From assembly GCF_003977595.1 (NCBI RefSeq), contig NZ_RYYR01000005.1, positions 62,001 through 126,000 of the forward strand: a stretch of DNA of 64,000 nucleotides. The letters are read 5' to 3'. This DNA comes from Lysinibacillus antri (GTDB lineage: Bacteria; Bacillota; Bacilli; Bacillales_A; Planococcaceae). Below, piece by piece: positions 56,060 to 64,000 of the stretch. The position numbers were made by a program, and so were the translations under genes. The first letter of the stretch is position 1. Each line of letters starts with the position of its first letter. The notes under the pieces were generated by a model that worked only from the letters and a program-made list of their open reading frames with translations, searched no databases and was not told the DNA's origin.

Positions 56060-57874
56060 TTACATGACGCGCTTAAACATTTTTTCCACTTCATAGGACG
56101 AAAAATGAATCATAACCGGTCTTCCGTGTGGGCAGGTGAATGGATTGTCTGCCTTTCGTAAATCATCAAGAAGCACAACCATTTGCTCTTTTGTTAAGTA
56201 GTAGTTCGCTTTAATCGACTTTTTACAGCTCATCATGATGGCCGCTTCTTCACGTAATTTTTTAATATCGGTTTTCCGTGTTTTTAATACTTGCTCGATT
56301 AACTCTTCAATAATTTCTTGCTCAAATCCTTTTGGGAACCATGTTGGATATTCACGTACCACAAAAGTAGATTGACCAAAGTCTTCTAAATAGACACCAA
56401 CTTCTTCTAATGCCTGTAGATTTTCTTTTAACGTAAACGCTTCATCGGCTGAATAATGGAATGTAAGAGGTAATAGTAAAGATTGACGTTCATTTGGATT
56501 GACCTCGCCCACTTTATCGCGGAAATATTCATATTTTATTCGTTCTTGGGCTGCATGTTGATCAATTAAATAAAACCCGTCTTCCATTTGCGCCACGATA
56601 TACGTTCCATGAATTTGCCCGACGATTTCAAGCTGCGGGAACGGCTCTTTTTTCTCTTGTATTTCCTCTTGTACAATTGGTTCAGGTTCTTCCCACTGTA
56701 TTGGGATTTCTGTTGGTTCTTCGATTAGTGGAGTAGAAGTTTCTTTAATAATGGATTCGCTTGCGGTTAATTTCTCAACAATCGCATCCATTTTCGTTTC
56801 ATTAAAAGAAGGTGCTGGCTTCCATAGATTAATTTGCTCACTAGGGACACGCACCGGTTTTTCTTTTTTCTCAGCAAGTGGGACATGGATTGCGGTACGG
56901 ATTGCTTTTCGGATTGCTTCCTCAATAAGCGGCAATAACTCCTGTTCCTTACTTAACCGTATTTGCAGTTTGGCGGGATGAACATTAACGTCGGTTAAAT
57001 AAGGATCGCCTTCGATATACATAACGACAATCGGGTAACGTTCAATCGGTAAATACGTATGATACGCATGGACAATGGCTTTTTGAACTAAATAATGTTT
57101 CACAAAACGACCATTCACAAAGATGGACATATAGTTTTTGGATGCGCGTGTTATTTCGGGCAAACTTGCAAAGCCGTGCACTTTATAATCATGAGACTCC
57201 CCACTAAAGGTAATCATCTTTTTTGCATTTTGCACGCCATAAATTGCGGCAATGACTTGTTGGACATTTCCCCTGCCGTTCGTTTGAAGAAGCGTTCCTC
57301 CATTATGTACGAGTTTAAACGCAATTTCTGGATAGCCTAAAGCCAGTCGATTCATATAATCAATGGAGTGACCCAGTTCGGTTTGAATGGTTTTTAAATA
57401 TTTTAATCTCGCCGGTGTATTAAAGAACAGCTGCGATACAGTAATATCTGTCCCTCTTCGAAATGCAGTGGGCTTCATCGACACCACATGGCCCCCGTCA
57501 AGTTCAACTTCAACGCCCGAATGTTCACCATCTGATGTTTTCAAGTTTACTTTTGACACCGAGGCAATGGATGCTAACGCTTCACCACGAAATCCTAACG
57601 TACGGATTCGAAAAAGGTCTTGTTCTTTTGAAAGTTTTGATGTGGCATGGCGAGAGAATGATTTTAAGGCATCCTCCTCATCCATTCCACCGCCATTATC
57701 TGTTACTTGGATGGAGGTTAACCCTGCTTCTTCGAGAAAAACTTCGATGGATGTACTTCCTGCATCGATCGCATTTTCAACAAGTTCTTTCACGACGGAT
57801 GATGGTCGCTCCACTACTTCCCCAGCTGCTATTTTATTGGATAACCATTCGTCCATGATTTGAATTTTTCCCAT
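56060..57874 (-). CDS. mutL: DNA mismatch repair protein MutL
   Basis: 604 residues. N-terminal GHKL ATPase: ELVENAIDAGSTSI, DNGGGMD, and the GFRGEALASIASV lid. C-terminal dimer and endonuclease domain includes DQHAAQERIKYEY (metal-binding DQHAxxExxxE), SCKKSIKANY and CPHGRP. It is therefore the endonuclease-type MutL of Gram-positives that nicks the new strand after MutS binding. Linker (about 335-410) is Glu/Pro-rich. It lies downstream of mutS with a repeat array between them. Confidence 0.96.
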   Translation of the reverse strand: MGKIQIMDEWLSNKIAAGEVVERPSSVVKELVENAIDAGSTSIEVFLEEAGLTSIQVTDNGGGMDEEDALKSFSRHATSKLSKEQDLFRIRTLGFRGEALASIASVSKVNLKTSDGEHSGVEVELDGGHVVSMKPTAFRRGTDITVSQLFFNTPARLKYLKTIQTELGHSIDYMNRLALGYPEIAFKLVHNGGTLLQTNGRGNVQQVIAAIYGVQNAKKMITFSGESHDYKVHGFASLPEITRASKNYMSIFVNGRFVKHYLVQKAIVHAYHTYLPIERYPIVVMYIEGDPYLTDVNVHPAKLQIRLSKEQELLPLIEEAIRKAIRTAIHVPLAEKKEKPVRVPSEQINLWKPAPSFNETKMDAIVEKLTASESIIKETSTPLIEEPTEIPIQWEEPEPIVQEEIQEKKEPFPQLEIVGQIHGTYIVAQMEDGFYLIDQHAAQERIKYEYFRDKVGEVNPNERQSLLLPLTFHYSADEAFTLKENLQALEEVGVYLEDFGQSTFVVREYPTWFPKGFEQEIIEELIEQVLKTRKTDIKKLREEAAIMMSCKKSIKANYYLTKEQMVVLLDDLRKADNPFTCPHGRPVMIHFSSYEVEKMFKRVM

Positions 57875-57913
57875 AATTGAGGTACCTCCTTTTTATTGTG
57901 GTAGATTGGAGGG

Positions 57914-58007
57914 ATTCCGCCAAAGTTTGGGATAATCCCGCCAATTTTTTGAATAATCCCGTCAAAAACCACTATAATCCCGCCATTTTTGCAGAAAATC
58001 CCGCCAA
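57914..58007. repeat. 21-bp period array (family B), copy 5, between mutS and mutL
   Basis: Five cores ATTCCGCCAA/ATCCCGCCAA begin at 57914, 57935, 57956, 57977 and 57998, exactly 21 bp apart. This is the reverse complement of the TTGGCGGGAT core, so on the mutSL sense strand it reads in the same form as elsewhere. It ends 4 bases from the mutS stop. Confidence 0.92.
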
Positions 58008-58011
58008 TCCG

Positions 58012-60582
58012 CTATTTCTTACTCAACAACGCCTGTTGCAATTCATATAGCACATTAATTGCTTGGATTGGTGACGTTCCCATGATATTCATTTTCTCAA
58101 GTCGTTCTAAAACGTCTTTTTCCGCTTCAGACAGGGCACTTTCCCCCTCAAATAATGATAACTGCTCGATCTCCTCACGTACCACTACTTCTTGCACTTG
58201 TTGGATCGGTTCATTCGATTCAAATTGTTCCAATAACACTTGGGCGCGTTCAATAATGGCATCTGGCATTTCTGCTAATTTTGCCACATGGACACCATAG
58301 CTTTTATCAGCAGCCCCCGCACGTACTTTATGTAAGAAGACCACCTTGCCATCCTGTTCCGTTGCGCTAACATGGACGTTTTGAAGTCGCTCTAACTGAT
58401 CTTCAAGGGCTGTTAGTTCATGATAATGGGTTGAAAATAATGTATTGGCACCAATTTTATGATGAATGTATTCCATCATGGATTGAGCGAGCGCCATGCC
58501 ATCGTAAGTAGACGTTCCACGGCCAATTTCATCAAATAACAATAAACTGTTTTCTGTCGCATTTGTAATGGCATGTTGAGATTCAAGCATTTCGACCATA
58601 AATGTAGATTGACCAGCCACTAAATCATCCGCTGCACCAATTCGTGTGAAAATTTGATCGATAATCGGTAAGACTGCTTCATCCGCCGGTACATAACAGC
58701 CCATTTGTGCGAGCACGACAATTAACGCAACTTGTCGCATATACGTACTTTTACCGGACATGTTTGGACCTGTAATGAGCATCATATTTTTGTCATCCGT
58801 TAAGATACAATCATTTGGTACGTACATTTGTTTATTTAGCATTTTTTCCACTACAGGATGGCGGCCCCCCACAATTTTCAGTGACCTACCTTCGTGGAAC
58901 GTTGGTTGAATAAAACGATACTTTTCGGATACAACAGCAAAGCTAATATACACATCTAGCTCACTAATTTTTGAAGCTAATGCTTGTACGCGTGGAATGT
59001 ATGCCTTTAAGGTTTCGCGCAATTCAACAAACAGATCATATTCTAACGCAAGACTTTGCTCTTCTGCATTTAAAATAATCGCTTCTTTTTCTTTTAATTC
59101 CTCGGTAATATAACGTTCTGCATTTGCTAATGTTTGTTTTCGCTCATAACGTGTTAAATCTGCATTGGAAATTTGGGATTTTGTTATTTCGATATAATAA
59201 CCAAATACGCGATTGTAGCCAATTTTTAAGTTTTTAATGCCGGTAAGCTCACGTTCTTTCTGTTCAAGCTGCACAATCCAGTCCTTACCGTTTCGGGATG
59301 CATCACGTAATTCATCGAGTTTTTCATTGTAACCGTCTCGAATCACGTCCCCTTCCTTGATTGAAATAGGCGGGTGATCCGTAATGGCATGGGCTAACAA
59401 TTGTACAATTTCCGCGCATTCATCAAGGTTTTCACCAAGCTGTATTAATGTTTCTCGCCCACTTTGAATAAGCTGTTGTTTAATGGCTGGTACTTGACGA
59501 AGCGATTCACGCAGTTGAGCTAAATCACGGCCTCCCACGTTTCCAAACGCAACTCGACCAGCTAATCGTTCTAAATCGTACACTTGCTTAAGTAATTCTT
59601 TTAATTCATCTCGTACAAAAAATTCATCCAGTAAATCCGTGACAATCGCAAGGCGTTCTTCAATACTCGTACGATTTGCAAGTGGTTGATGGAGCCATTG
59701 TTTTAGCTTACGCCCTCCCATTGCCGTCACCGTTTCATCTAGTAACCAAAGCAGCGTCCCTTTTTGATCACCGCCGCGAATCGATTGTAGTAGCTCCAGG
59801 TTTCGTTTTGAATTGGAGTCGATGCGTAAAAGTTGCTTTGTTTCGATATATGTAAAGGGTTGAATATGCGAAAGCGAGCGCATTTGTGTTCGTTCCACAT
59901 ACTGCAACAAGCTTTTTGCTACGCCTTGTAATTCTTTTGGTAAGTTTTCAATATAGTTTCGGCACTTTTCCTCGGACATTTCTTCATTTTCAAGGGACAA
60001 AACAACACCTAAATTATTTGCTTGCTCTGTAATCATCATCTGCAATGGCTCCGTTACGACTAGCTCACGAATATTTAAGGATAGTAGTTGCTGCAGTAAT
60101 GATTTAATACCACCTTCGACAATGATGGTATTGGCTTCTCCTGTCGAAACATCTAAATAAGCAAAGGCAATGGATTGATTCGATAATTGTTCTGCCGAGG
60201 CGATAAAGTGATTGGATTTTCCATCAATTGTTTTTCCTTCTGTAATCGTCCCAGGTGTGATCAATTGAACGACTTCTCGTTTGACGACCCCTTTGGACTG
60301 CTTTGGATCTTCGGTTTGTTCACAAATCGCGACTTTGTACCCTTTTGACACAAGAGTTTCGATATAATTTTTAGCTGAATGATGAGGTACACCACACATC
60401 GGGATACGGTCTTTCGTTCCTGCATCTCGACTTGTTAAGGTGATTTCTAAAATTTGAGAAGCGGATACGGCATCATCAAAAAACATTTCATAAAAGTCGC
60501 CCAATCGATAAAAAAGAAAGGCATCTTTATATTCTGATTTAATTGATAAATATTGTTGCATCATTGGTGTGTATGTCGTCAT
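58012..60582 (-). CDS. mutS: DNA mismatch repair protein MutS
   Basis: 856 residues. N-terminal mismatch-reading motif FYEMF (GDFYEMFFDDAV), connector and lever domains, ATPase domain with Walker A GPNMSGKSTYMRQ, the DEIGRGTSTYDG Walker B/signature region and the STHYHELTALE switch. A C-terminal helix-turn-helix and a beta-clamp-type QLSLF motif (EEIEQLSLFE, about 806-812) follow. Recognises mispairs and recruits MutL. Start ATG 60582. Confidence 0.97.
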   Translation of the reverse strand: MTTYTPMMQQYLSIKSEYKDAFLFYRLGDFYEMFFDDAVSASQILEITLTSRDAGTKDRIPMCGVPHHSAKNYIETLVSKGYKVAICEQTEDPKQSKGVVKREVVQLITPGTITEGKTIDGKSNHFIASAEQLSNQSIAFAYLDVSTGEANTIIVEGGIKSLLQQLLSLNIRELVVTEPLQMMITEQANNLGVVLSLENEEMSEEKCRNYIENLPKELQGVAKSLLQYVERTQMRSLSHIQPFTYIETKQLLRIDSNSKRNLELLQSIRGGDQKGTLLWLLDETVTAMGGRKLKQWLHQPLANRTSIEERLAIVTDLLDEFFVRDELKELLKQVYDLERLAGRVAFGNVGGRDLAQLRESLRQVPAIKQQLIQSGRETLIQLGENLDECAEIVQLLAHAITDHPPISIKEGDVIRDGYNEKLDELRDASRNGKDWIVQLEQKERELTGIKNLKIGYNRVFGYYIEITKSQISNADLTRYERKQTLANAERYITEELKEKEAIILNAEEQSLALEYDLFVELRETLKAYIPRVQALASKISELDVYISFAVVSEKYRFIQPTFHEGRSLKIVGGRHPVVEKMLNKQMYVPNDCILTDDKNMMLITGPNMSGKSTYMRQVALIVVLAQMGCYVPADEAVLPIIDQIFTRIGAADDLVAGQSTFMVEMLESQHAITNATENSLLLFDEIGRGTSTYDGMALAQSMMEYIHHKIGANTLFSTHYHELTALEDQLERLQNVHVSATEQDGKVVFLHKVRAGAADKSYGVHVAKLAEMPDAIIERAQVLLEQFESNEPIQQVQEVVVREEIEQLSLFEGESALSEAEKDVLERLEKMNIMGTSPIQAINVLYELQQALLSKK

Positions 60583-60671
60583 TTTTTGTGTTCCTCTCTA
60601 CTACTTTATCTTTTCATTATACCAAATTTTAATGGCTAAATAGAGATTCACACATATTAGAAAAGTGAAAT

Positions 60672-60717
60672 AAAAAAAGAGCGCCTCTGATCTACTAACT
60701 TTTAGTAGAGGGCGCTC
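60672..60717 (-). terminator. Terminator of cotE
   Basis: GAGCGCC pairs with GGCGCTC, with an inner CTACTAA/TTAGTAG pairing; T7 follows on the minus strand. Confidence 0.85.
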
Positions 60718-60725
60718 CAGTACGA

Positions 60726-61352
60726 TTATCGATGAAATGATGACGATTCGTCGCTTATTTTACCGCCGCCGAACTTACCTTTATGGAAGTCGGATCCAAA
60801 GTCTGAAGATGAACTTGATGAGCTAGAGCTTGAACTTGAGCTTGATGATGAGGAGCTTTCGTCGTCATCATTGTCGTCATCGAATCTCCACTCTTCTTCA
60901 TACTCAATTGGGTGTACAGATACAACCACTTTTGTTTCACCAATCACTTCAACAAGGAAGTCACGTTCAATAACGATATTGAAGCTGTCACCACTTTGCG
61001 TAATAATCGCTTCTACGCAGTTTGGTTGTTGTAACACACGTACATGGCAATCATTTGTTTCAATTACGTCTTCATCGCGATAGTGTAATTTGATGCGGTC
61101 TTTATAATGAATTGTCTCTGTGTGAACAGCTGTTCTTGAATGATTATTGTACGCGTACCACACGTTTACATCATATTTTCCAGAAACCTCAACATACTTC
61201 CCAACTTTTTTCGCACTGTAGTGGTGATTGATTACCCAGCAACCTAAAATGCTCGTTGGAACATTTGAAGGACGCAGAATCTCACTACTCTCAGTTCTTT
61301 TTTTACCTTTAGCGACAACCGCTTTAGTCACAATTTGACGCAAACGTTTCAA
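60726..61352 (-). CDS. cotE: Outer spore coat morphogenetic protein CotE, with poly-serine tail
   Basis: 208 residues. The first 160 match CotE: REIVTKAVVAKG-like start, SSILGCWVINHHYSAKKVG, YDVNVWYAYNNHSRT, RVLQQPNC, and EVIGETKVVV. CotE directs outer-coat assembly on the forespore. The acidic tail expected in CotE (DDDNDDDE) is followed by 18 serines in a row and a Gly/Lys/Phe-rich end, making it longer than B. subtilis CotE (181). TTG 61352 has AAAGGAGG upstream. Position between ymcA and mutS is as in B. subtilis. Confidence 0.93.
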   Translation of the reverse strand: MKRLRQIVTKAVVAKGKKRTESSEILRPSNVPTSILGCWVINHHYSAKKVGKYVEVSGKYDVNVWYAYNNHSRTAVHTETIHYKDRIKLHYRDEDVIETNDCHVRVLQQPNCVEAIITQSGDSFNIVIERDFLVEVIGETKVVVSVHPIEYEEEWRFDDDNDDDESSSSSSSSSSSSSSSSSSDFGSDFHKGKFGGGKISDESSSFHR

Positions 61353-61593
61353 CGCTTTTCCTCCTTTATACATCTAGTCGAACTATAGTATGCGGCTAGT
61401 GCCTAATTGGTGAAATGTCTTGTAGTTTGAATTTTTTTTGCGAATTTTGTAGTGGTGTTTTCAAATAGCGAATACTTGAAAACGATAGAATGAATGCTGG
61501 CAAACTAACCGAATCATTCGTGCTGACAACTTATAGTATTAAGGTTGGGCAAATTGTGTTCCTAGAAATTCAATCGTGCTTAAAAGAAAAGAA

Positions 61594-61627
61594 AGAAAAA
61601 CCCCCTACGCACATGGAGTAGGAGGTT
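61594..61627 (-). terminator. Terminator of miaB-ymcA
   Basis: AACCTCCTAC and GTAGGGGGTT pair around a 9-base loop (minus strand), followed by a T-run. Confidence 0.88.
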
Positions 61628-61644
61628 CATTTTGAATAATTAAA

Positions 61645-62082
61645 TTATGAGCAGCTTCCAGGTTTACTATTACTTACTTTAGAGCCTGTTTCACCTTTTA
61701 ATAGGTCGCCACCAGTGGACTCAATAATTTCGTTTGTTACGTTATTGGCAATCGCATTTGAAACTAATTGAAGTAAGTTGTTCACTTCAAATTGAGATTC
61801 TTTAAATTGTTGCACGATTGGAACTGCATCGATTTCTTCTTCAATTTTTGCGATTTTTTCTTCCACAAGTTTTACCGCTTTTTCTTTTCCAAGATGTTGG
61901 AAGTTCACTACTTGCTTTTGTAAAGTTTTTAAACTGGCAATTTTTTCACGCACTGTTTGATTTTCATTAATTTGTGCTTCTGCTTTTTTGAAAAATTCAA
62001 CTTCTTCTGTATTGGCAATCATATGTGCAATTTCTTTTGCTTTTTCAACGATTTCGTCTTTTGTATAAAGCTTTGTTGTCAT
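61645..62082 (-). CDS. ymcA: YmcA (RicA), Y-complex component
   Basis: 145 residues, helical, of the YlbF/YmcA family. Strongly YmcA-like: TEEVEFFKKAEAQINEN, LQKQVVNFQHL, and the C-terminal VTNEIIESTGGDLLKGETGSKV followed by a single Cys. With YlbF and YaaT it forms the complex needed for RNase Y processing, biofilm, competence and sporulation control in Bacillus. Start overlaps the miaB stop (TAATG), so they are coupled, as in B. subtilis. Confidence 0.93.
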   Translation of the reverse strand: MTTKLYTKDEIVEKAKEIAHMIANTEEVEFFKKAEAQINENQTVREKIASLKTLQKQVVNFQHLGKEKAVKLVEEKIAKIEEEIDAVPIVQQFKESQFEVNNLLQLVSNAIANNVTNEIIESTGGDLLKGETGSKVSNSKPGSCS

Positions 62083-63617
62083 TATACTTCCACCTCATGT
62101 CGATTAACGATTTCTACAAATTCACCGCGCAGTGAGTAAGATTTCGCCTCGAGTATTTTTACTTTCACAAGTTTCCCTACTAATTCTTTAGGTCCTGCAA
62201 AGTTTACTAATTTATTTTTACGTGTATAACCTGCTAACACATCATCACGTTTTTTACTGCTTCCTTCAACTAACACTTCCACAACTTGACCTTCGTAGTT
62301 TTTCAATGCCGCAGATGAAAATTCTTCTACGACCGCATTTAAACGTTGAAGGCGCTCTTTTTTCACTTCTTGTGGAACATTGTCTTGCATTTTCGCAGCC
62401 GGAGTTCCTTCACGTGGCGAGTAAATGTACGTAAAGGCCATTTCAAATCCAACTTCTCGATATAAATCAAGTGTTTCTTGGAATTGTTCTTCTGTTTCAT
62501 TTGGGTACCCAACGATGATGTCGGTTGATAAAGCTACATCTGGCATCGCTATTTTGATTTTGCGAACTAAATCAAGGAAAAGTTCACGTGTATATTTACG
62601 TGCCATAATTTTTAAAATTTCATTTGAACCGGATTGAACTGGTAAATGAATGTGCTCAACTAAGTTCCCTTTTTTCGCTAACACTTCGATTAAGTGATCA
62701 TCAAAATCGCGTGGATGACTTGTTGTGAAACGAATACGTGGAATATCGATTTTGCGTAACTCGTCCATTAAATCACCAAGACGATATTCGATATCTGTAA
62801 AATCTTTTCCGTATGCGTTAACGTTTTGGCCAAGAAGCATAATTTCTTGGTAGCCTTGTGCCGCTAGATCACGTACTTCTTGAATGATTTCATCTGGACG
62901 GCGACTACGCTCTTTTCCACGTGTATATGGAACGATACAATATGTACAGAATTTATCGCAGCCGTACATAATATTTACCCACGCTTTAATGGCACCATTT
63001 CGTTGTTTTGGAAGGTTTTCAATCACGTCGCCTTCTTTTGACCAAACTTCGATGACCATTTCTTTTGACATGTAGGCTTCTTTTAAAATGTGCGGTAAGC
63101 GGTGAATATTGTGAGTACCGAATACCATGTCTACATGTTGATATGTTGTTAAAATTTTATTTACAACCGACTCTTCTTGCGACATACAGCCACAAACGCC
63201 GATTAACATTTCAGGGTTTTTACGCTTATATTTTACTAGGAATCCTAGTTCACCAAATACTTTGTTTTCTGCATTTTCACGGATGGCACATGTATTTAAT
63301 AGAACAACATCGGCTTCTTCGATTAGGTGGGTTGGTTCATAGCCAAGTTGTGTGAAGATCCCCGCCATTACTTCTGAATCGTGTTCGTTCATTTGGCATC
63401 CGTACGTTCGAATATAAAACTTACGACCCGCACCCATTCCTAGAAACTCTTCATCAATGTCGAAATCTTTATGGTACTTCACTTCTTCTTTCCCACGTTT
63501 TTTCGCATCTTTTAAAGAAGGAGCCGCCGTCACTACTCGCTCAAAATAACTGCTATAATCTTTTTCGGGTTTTGGTTGGTTCACTTGCTGACTAGCTAGT
63601 CGTTGTTCCTCATTCAT
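62082..63617 (-). CDS. miaB: tRNA methylthiotransferase MiaB
   Basis: 511 residues. UPF0004 domain with three Fe-S cysteines ([29 protein letters not shown]), radical-SAM domain with [15 protein letters not shown] (CxxxCxxC), and a C-terminal TRAM domain (about 440-505). It converts i6A37 to ms2i6A37 after MiaA. The N-terminal extension of about 60 residues before the UPF0004 domain is usual in Bacillales MiaB. ATG 63617. Confidence 0.96.
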   Translation of the reverse strand: MNEEQRLASQQVNQPKPEKDYSSYFERVVTAAPSLKDAKKRGKEEVKYHKDFDIDEEFLGMGAGRKFYIRTYGCQMNEHDSEVMAGIFTQLGYEPTHLIEEADVVLLNTCAIRENAENKVFGELGFLVKYKRKNPEMLIGVCGCMSQEESVVNKILTTYQHVDMVFGTHNIHRLPHILKEAYMSKEMVIEVWSKEGDVIENLPKQRNGAIKAWVNIMYGCDKFCTYCIVPYTRGKERSRRPDEIIQEVRDLAAQGYQEIMLLGQNVNAYGKDFTDIEYRLGDLMDELRKIDIPRIRFTTSHPRDFDDHLIEVLAKKGNLVEHIHLPVQSGSNEILKIMARKYTRELFLDLVRKIKIAMPDVALSTDIIVGYPNETEEQFQETLDLYREVGFEMAFTYIYSPREGTPAAKMQDNVPQEVKKERLQRLNAVVEEFSSAALKNYEGQVVEVLVEGSSKKRDDVLAGYTRKNKLVNFAGPKELVGKLVKVKILEAKSYSLRGEFVEIVNRHEVEV

Positions 63618-63708
63618 TGAATCTAGAAACTCCTTTCAAGATTGGTTTCGTACATTCGAATCCCATTTTAACATTATAACGAAAAATTAGTAGAATGAAC
63701 AATAAAAG

Positions 63709-63999
63709 TTATGATAATTTGATGAACTGCTCATAACTTTCTAGGTCATTTTCCTTTAATATTGCAAGAAACGTAAAACACAGTTGCACGACCGAATGCC
63801 AATTCATCTGGTACTGCTGTTCGAATTGGTGCTTCGGAAGGGTAAGTACCTGTTGAAAAATTGTTTTTGGATCGATTTGCTGCTCTTCTAAGTATGTGAG
63901 GAATGCCAGGAAAAGTTTGTGATCCTGTACAGCGAGCGACTTTTCCTCTACTAATTTGTTAATTTGCTTGGGATTTTGTAGCGAATTTGCTTTTTGGAA
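63709..63999 (-). CDS. C-terminal part of an unrecognised protein
   Basis: An open frame enters from the right edge and runs 96 codons to a TAA at 63709. The visible part is helical and soluble-looking, rich in Gln, Lys and Leu (e.g. FLAFLTYLEEQQIDP, MNWHSVVQLCFTFLAIL), and ends EQFIKLS. I do not recognise the family. Same strand as miaB, 91 bp upstream of it, so it may share its transcript. Confidence 0.65.
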   Translation of the reverse strand, partial: FQKANSLQNPKQINKLVEEKSLAVQDHKLFLAFLTYLEEQQIDPKTIFQQVLTLPKHQFEQQYQMNWHSVVQLCFTFLAILKENDLESYEQFIKLS

Positions 64000-64000
64000 T

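Noticed and set aside
57387-57863. 158-codon open frame antisense to mutL
   Set aside because: It is fully inside the strongly supported mutL gene on the other strand, with no family resemblance and no start signal.

Overview
The window is AT-rich chromosomal DNA from an endospore-forming Gram-positive rod of the Bacillales, most likely a Planococcaceae/Caryophanaceae relative of Lysinibacillus, Solibacillus or Ureibacillus. The evidence is Bacillus subtilis-like gene content and order (fur-xerD-deoB; nudF and the yqk genes; sirA-yneF; tkt-ynzC-yneB-yneA-lexA; glnA-glnR; miaA-hfq; mutS-mutL; miaB-ymcA-cotE), sporulation genes (cotE, sirA, a SpoIIM-like gene), strong AGGAGG ribosome binding sites and frequent TTG/GTG starts. 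The genus is an inference. No rRNA, tRNA, CRISPR array, intact insertion sequence or prophage was seen.

Region 1 (1-11000): the start of deoB, then xerD, a three-gene zinc-ribbon locus with a TcaA/YvbJ-like protein inserted between xerD and fur, fur, a SpoIIM-like membrane protein, nudF, the yqkF/yqkE/yqkD genes with a VanZ-like gene, yneF and sirA. Region 2 (11200-22800) lies between sirA and tkt, which are neighbours in B. subtilis. It holds a cell-envelope stress operon (small membrane protein, PspA/LiaH, LiaF, LiaS, LiaR), a chemoreceptor, and an alcohol dehydrogenase locus. That locus has a zinc ADH behind a near-consensus sigma-54 promoter, an iron-type ADH, an NtrB-like kinase and an NtrC-like sigma-54 activator.

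Region 3 (22800-27200): tkt, ynzC, yneB, yneA and lexA, with several LexA boxes between yneA and lexA. Region 4 (27400-43100): a peptidase-type glutamine amidotransferase gene and a full type IV pilus operon (VanW/G5 protein, PilB, PilT, PilC, PilA, PilM, PilN, PilO, PilD). Divergent from it are two tandem three-gene minor-prepilin cassettes (PilV-, PilW- and PilX-like), separated by a frameshifted pilus-surface pseudogene on the opposite strand.

Region 5 (43300-64000): glnA-glnR with a GlnR operator, a BI-1 family membrane protein, a cobinamide salvage cluster (cbiZ, cbiB, cobD, cobC-like), ynbB, a TRIC-type channel, a rhodanese, hfq, miaA, a monoacylglycerol lipase-like hydrolase, glpD, mutL, mutS, cotE with an 18-serine tract, ymcA, miaB and the end of an unrecognised gene.

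The most unusual non-coding signal is a family of intergenic arrays with exactly 21-bp spacing (core TTGGCGGGAT, 4-5 units each) at five places, including between liaS and liaR and between mutS and mutL. A second family with a 20-21-bp period occurs at two places. Both periods equal two turns of B-DNA. There are also two larger dispersed palindromic elements.
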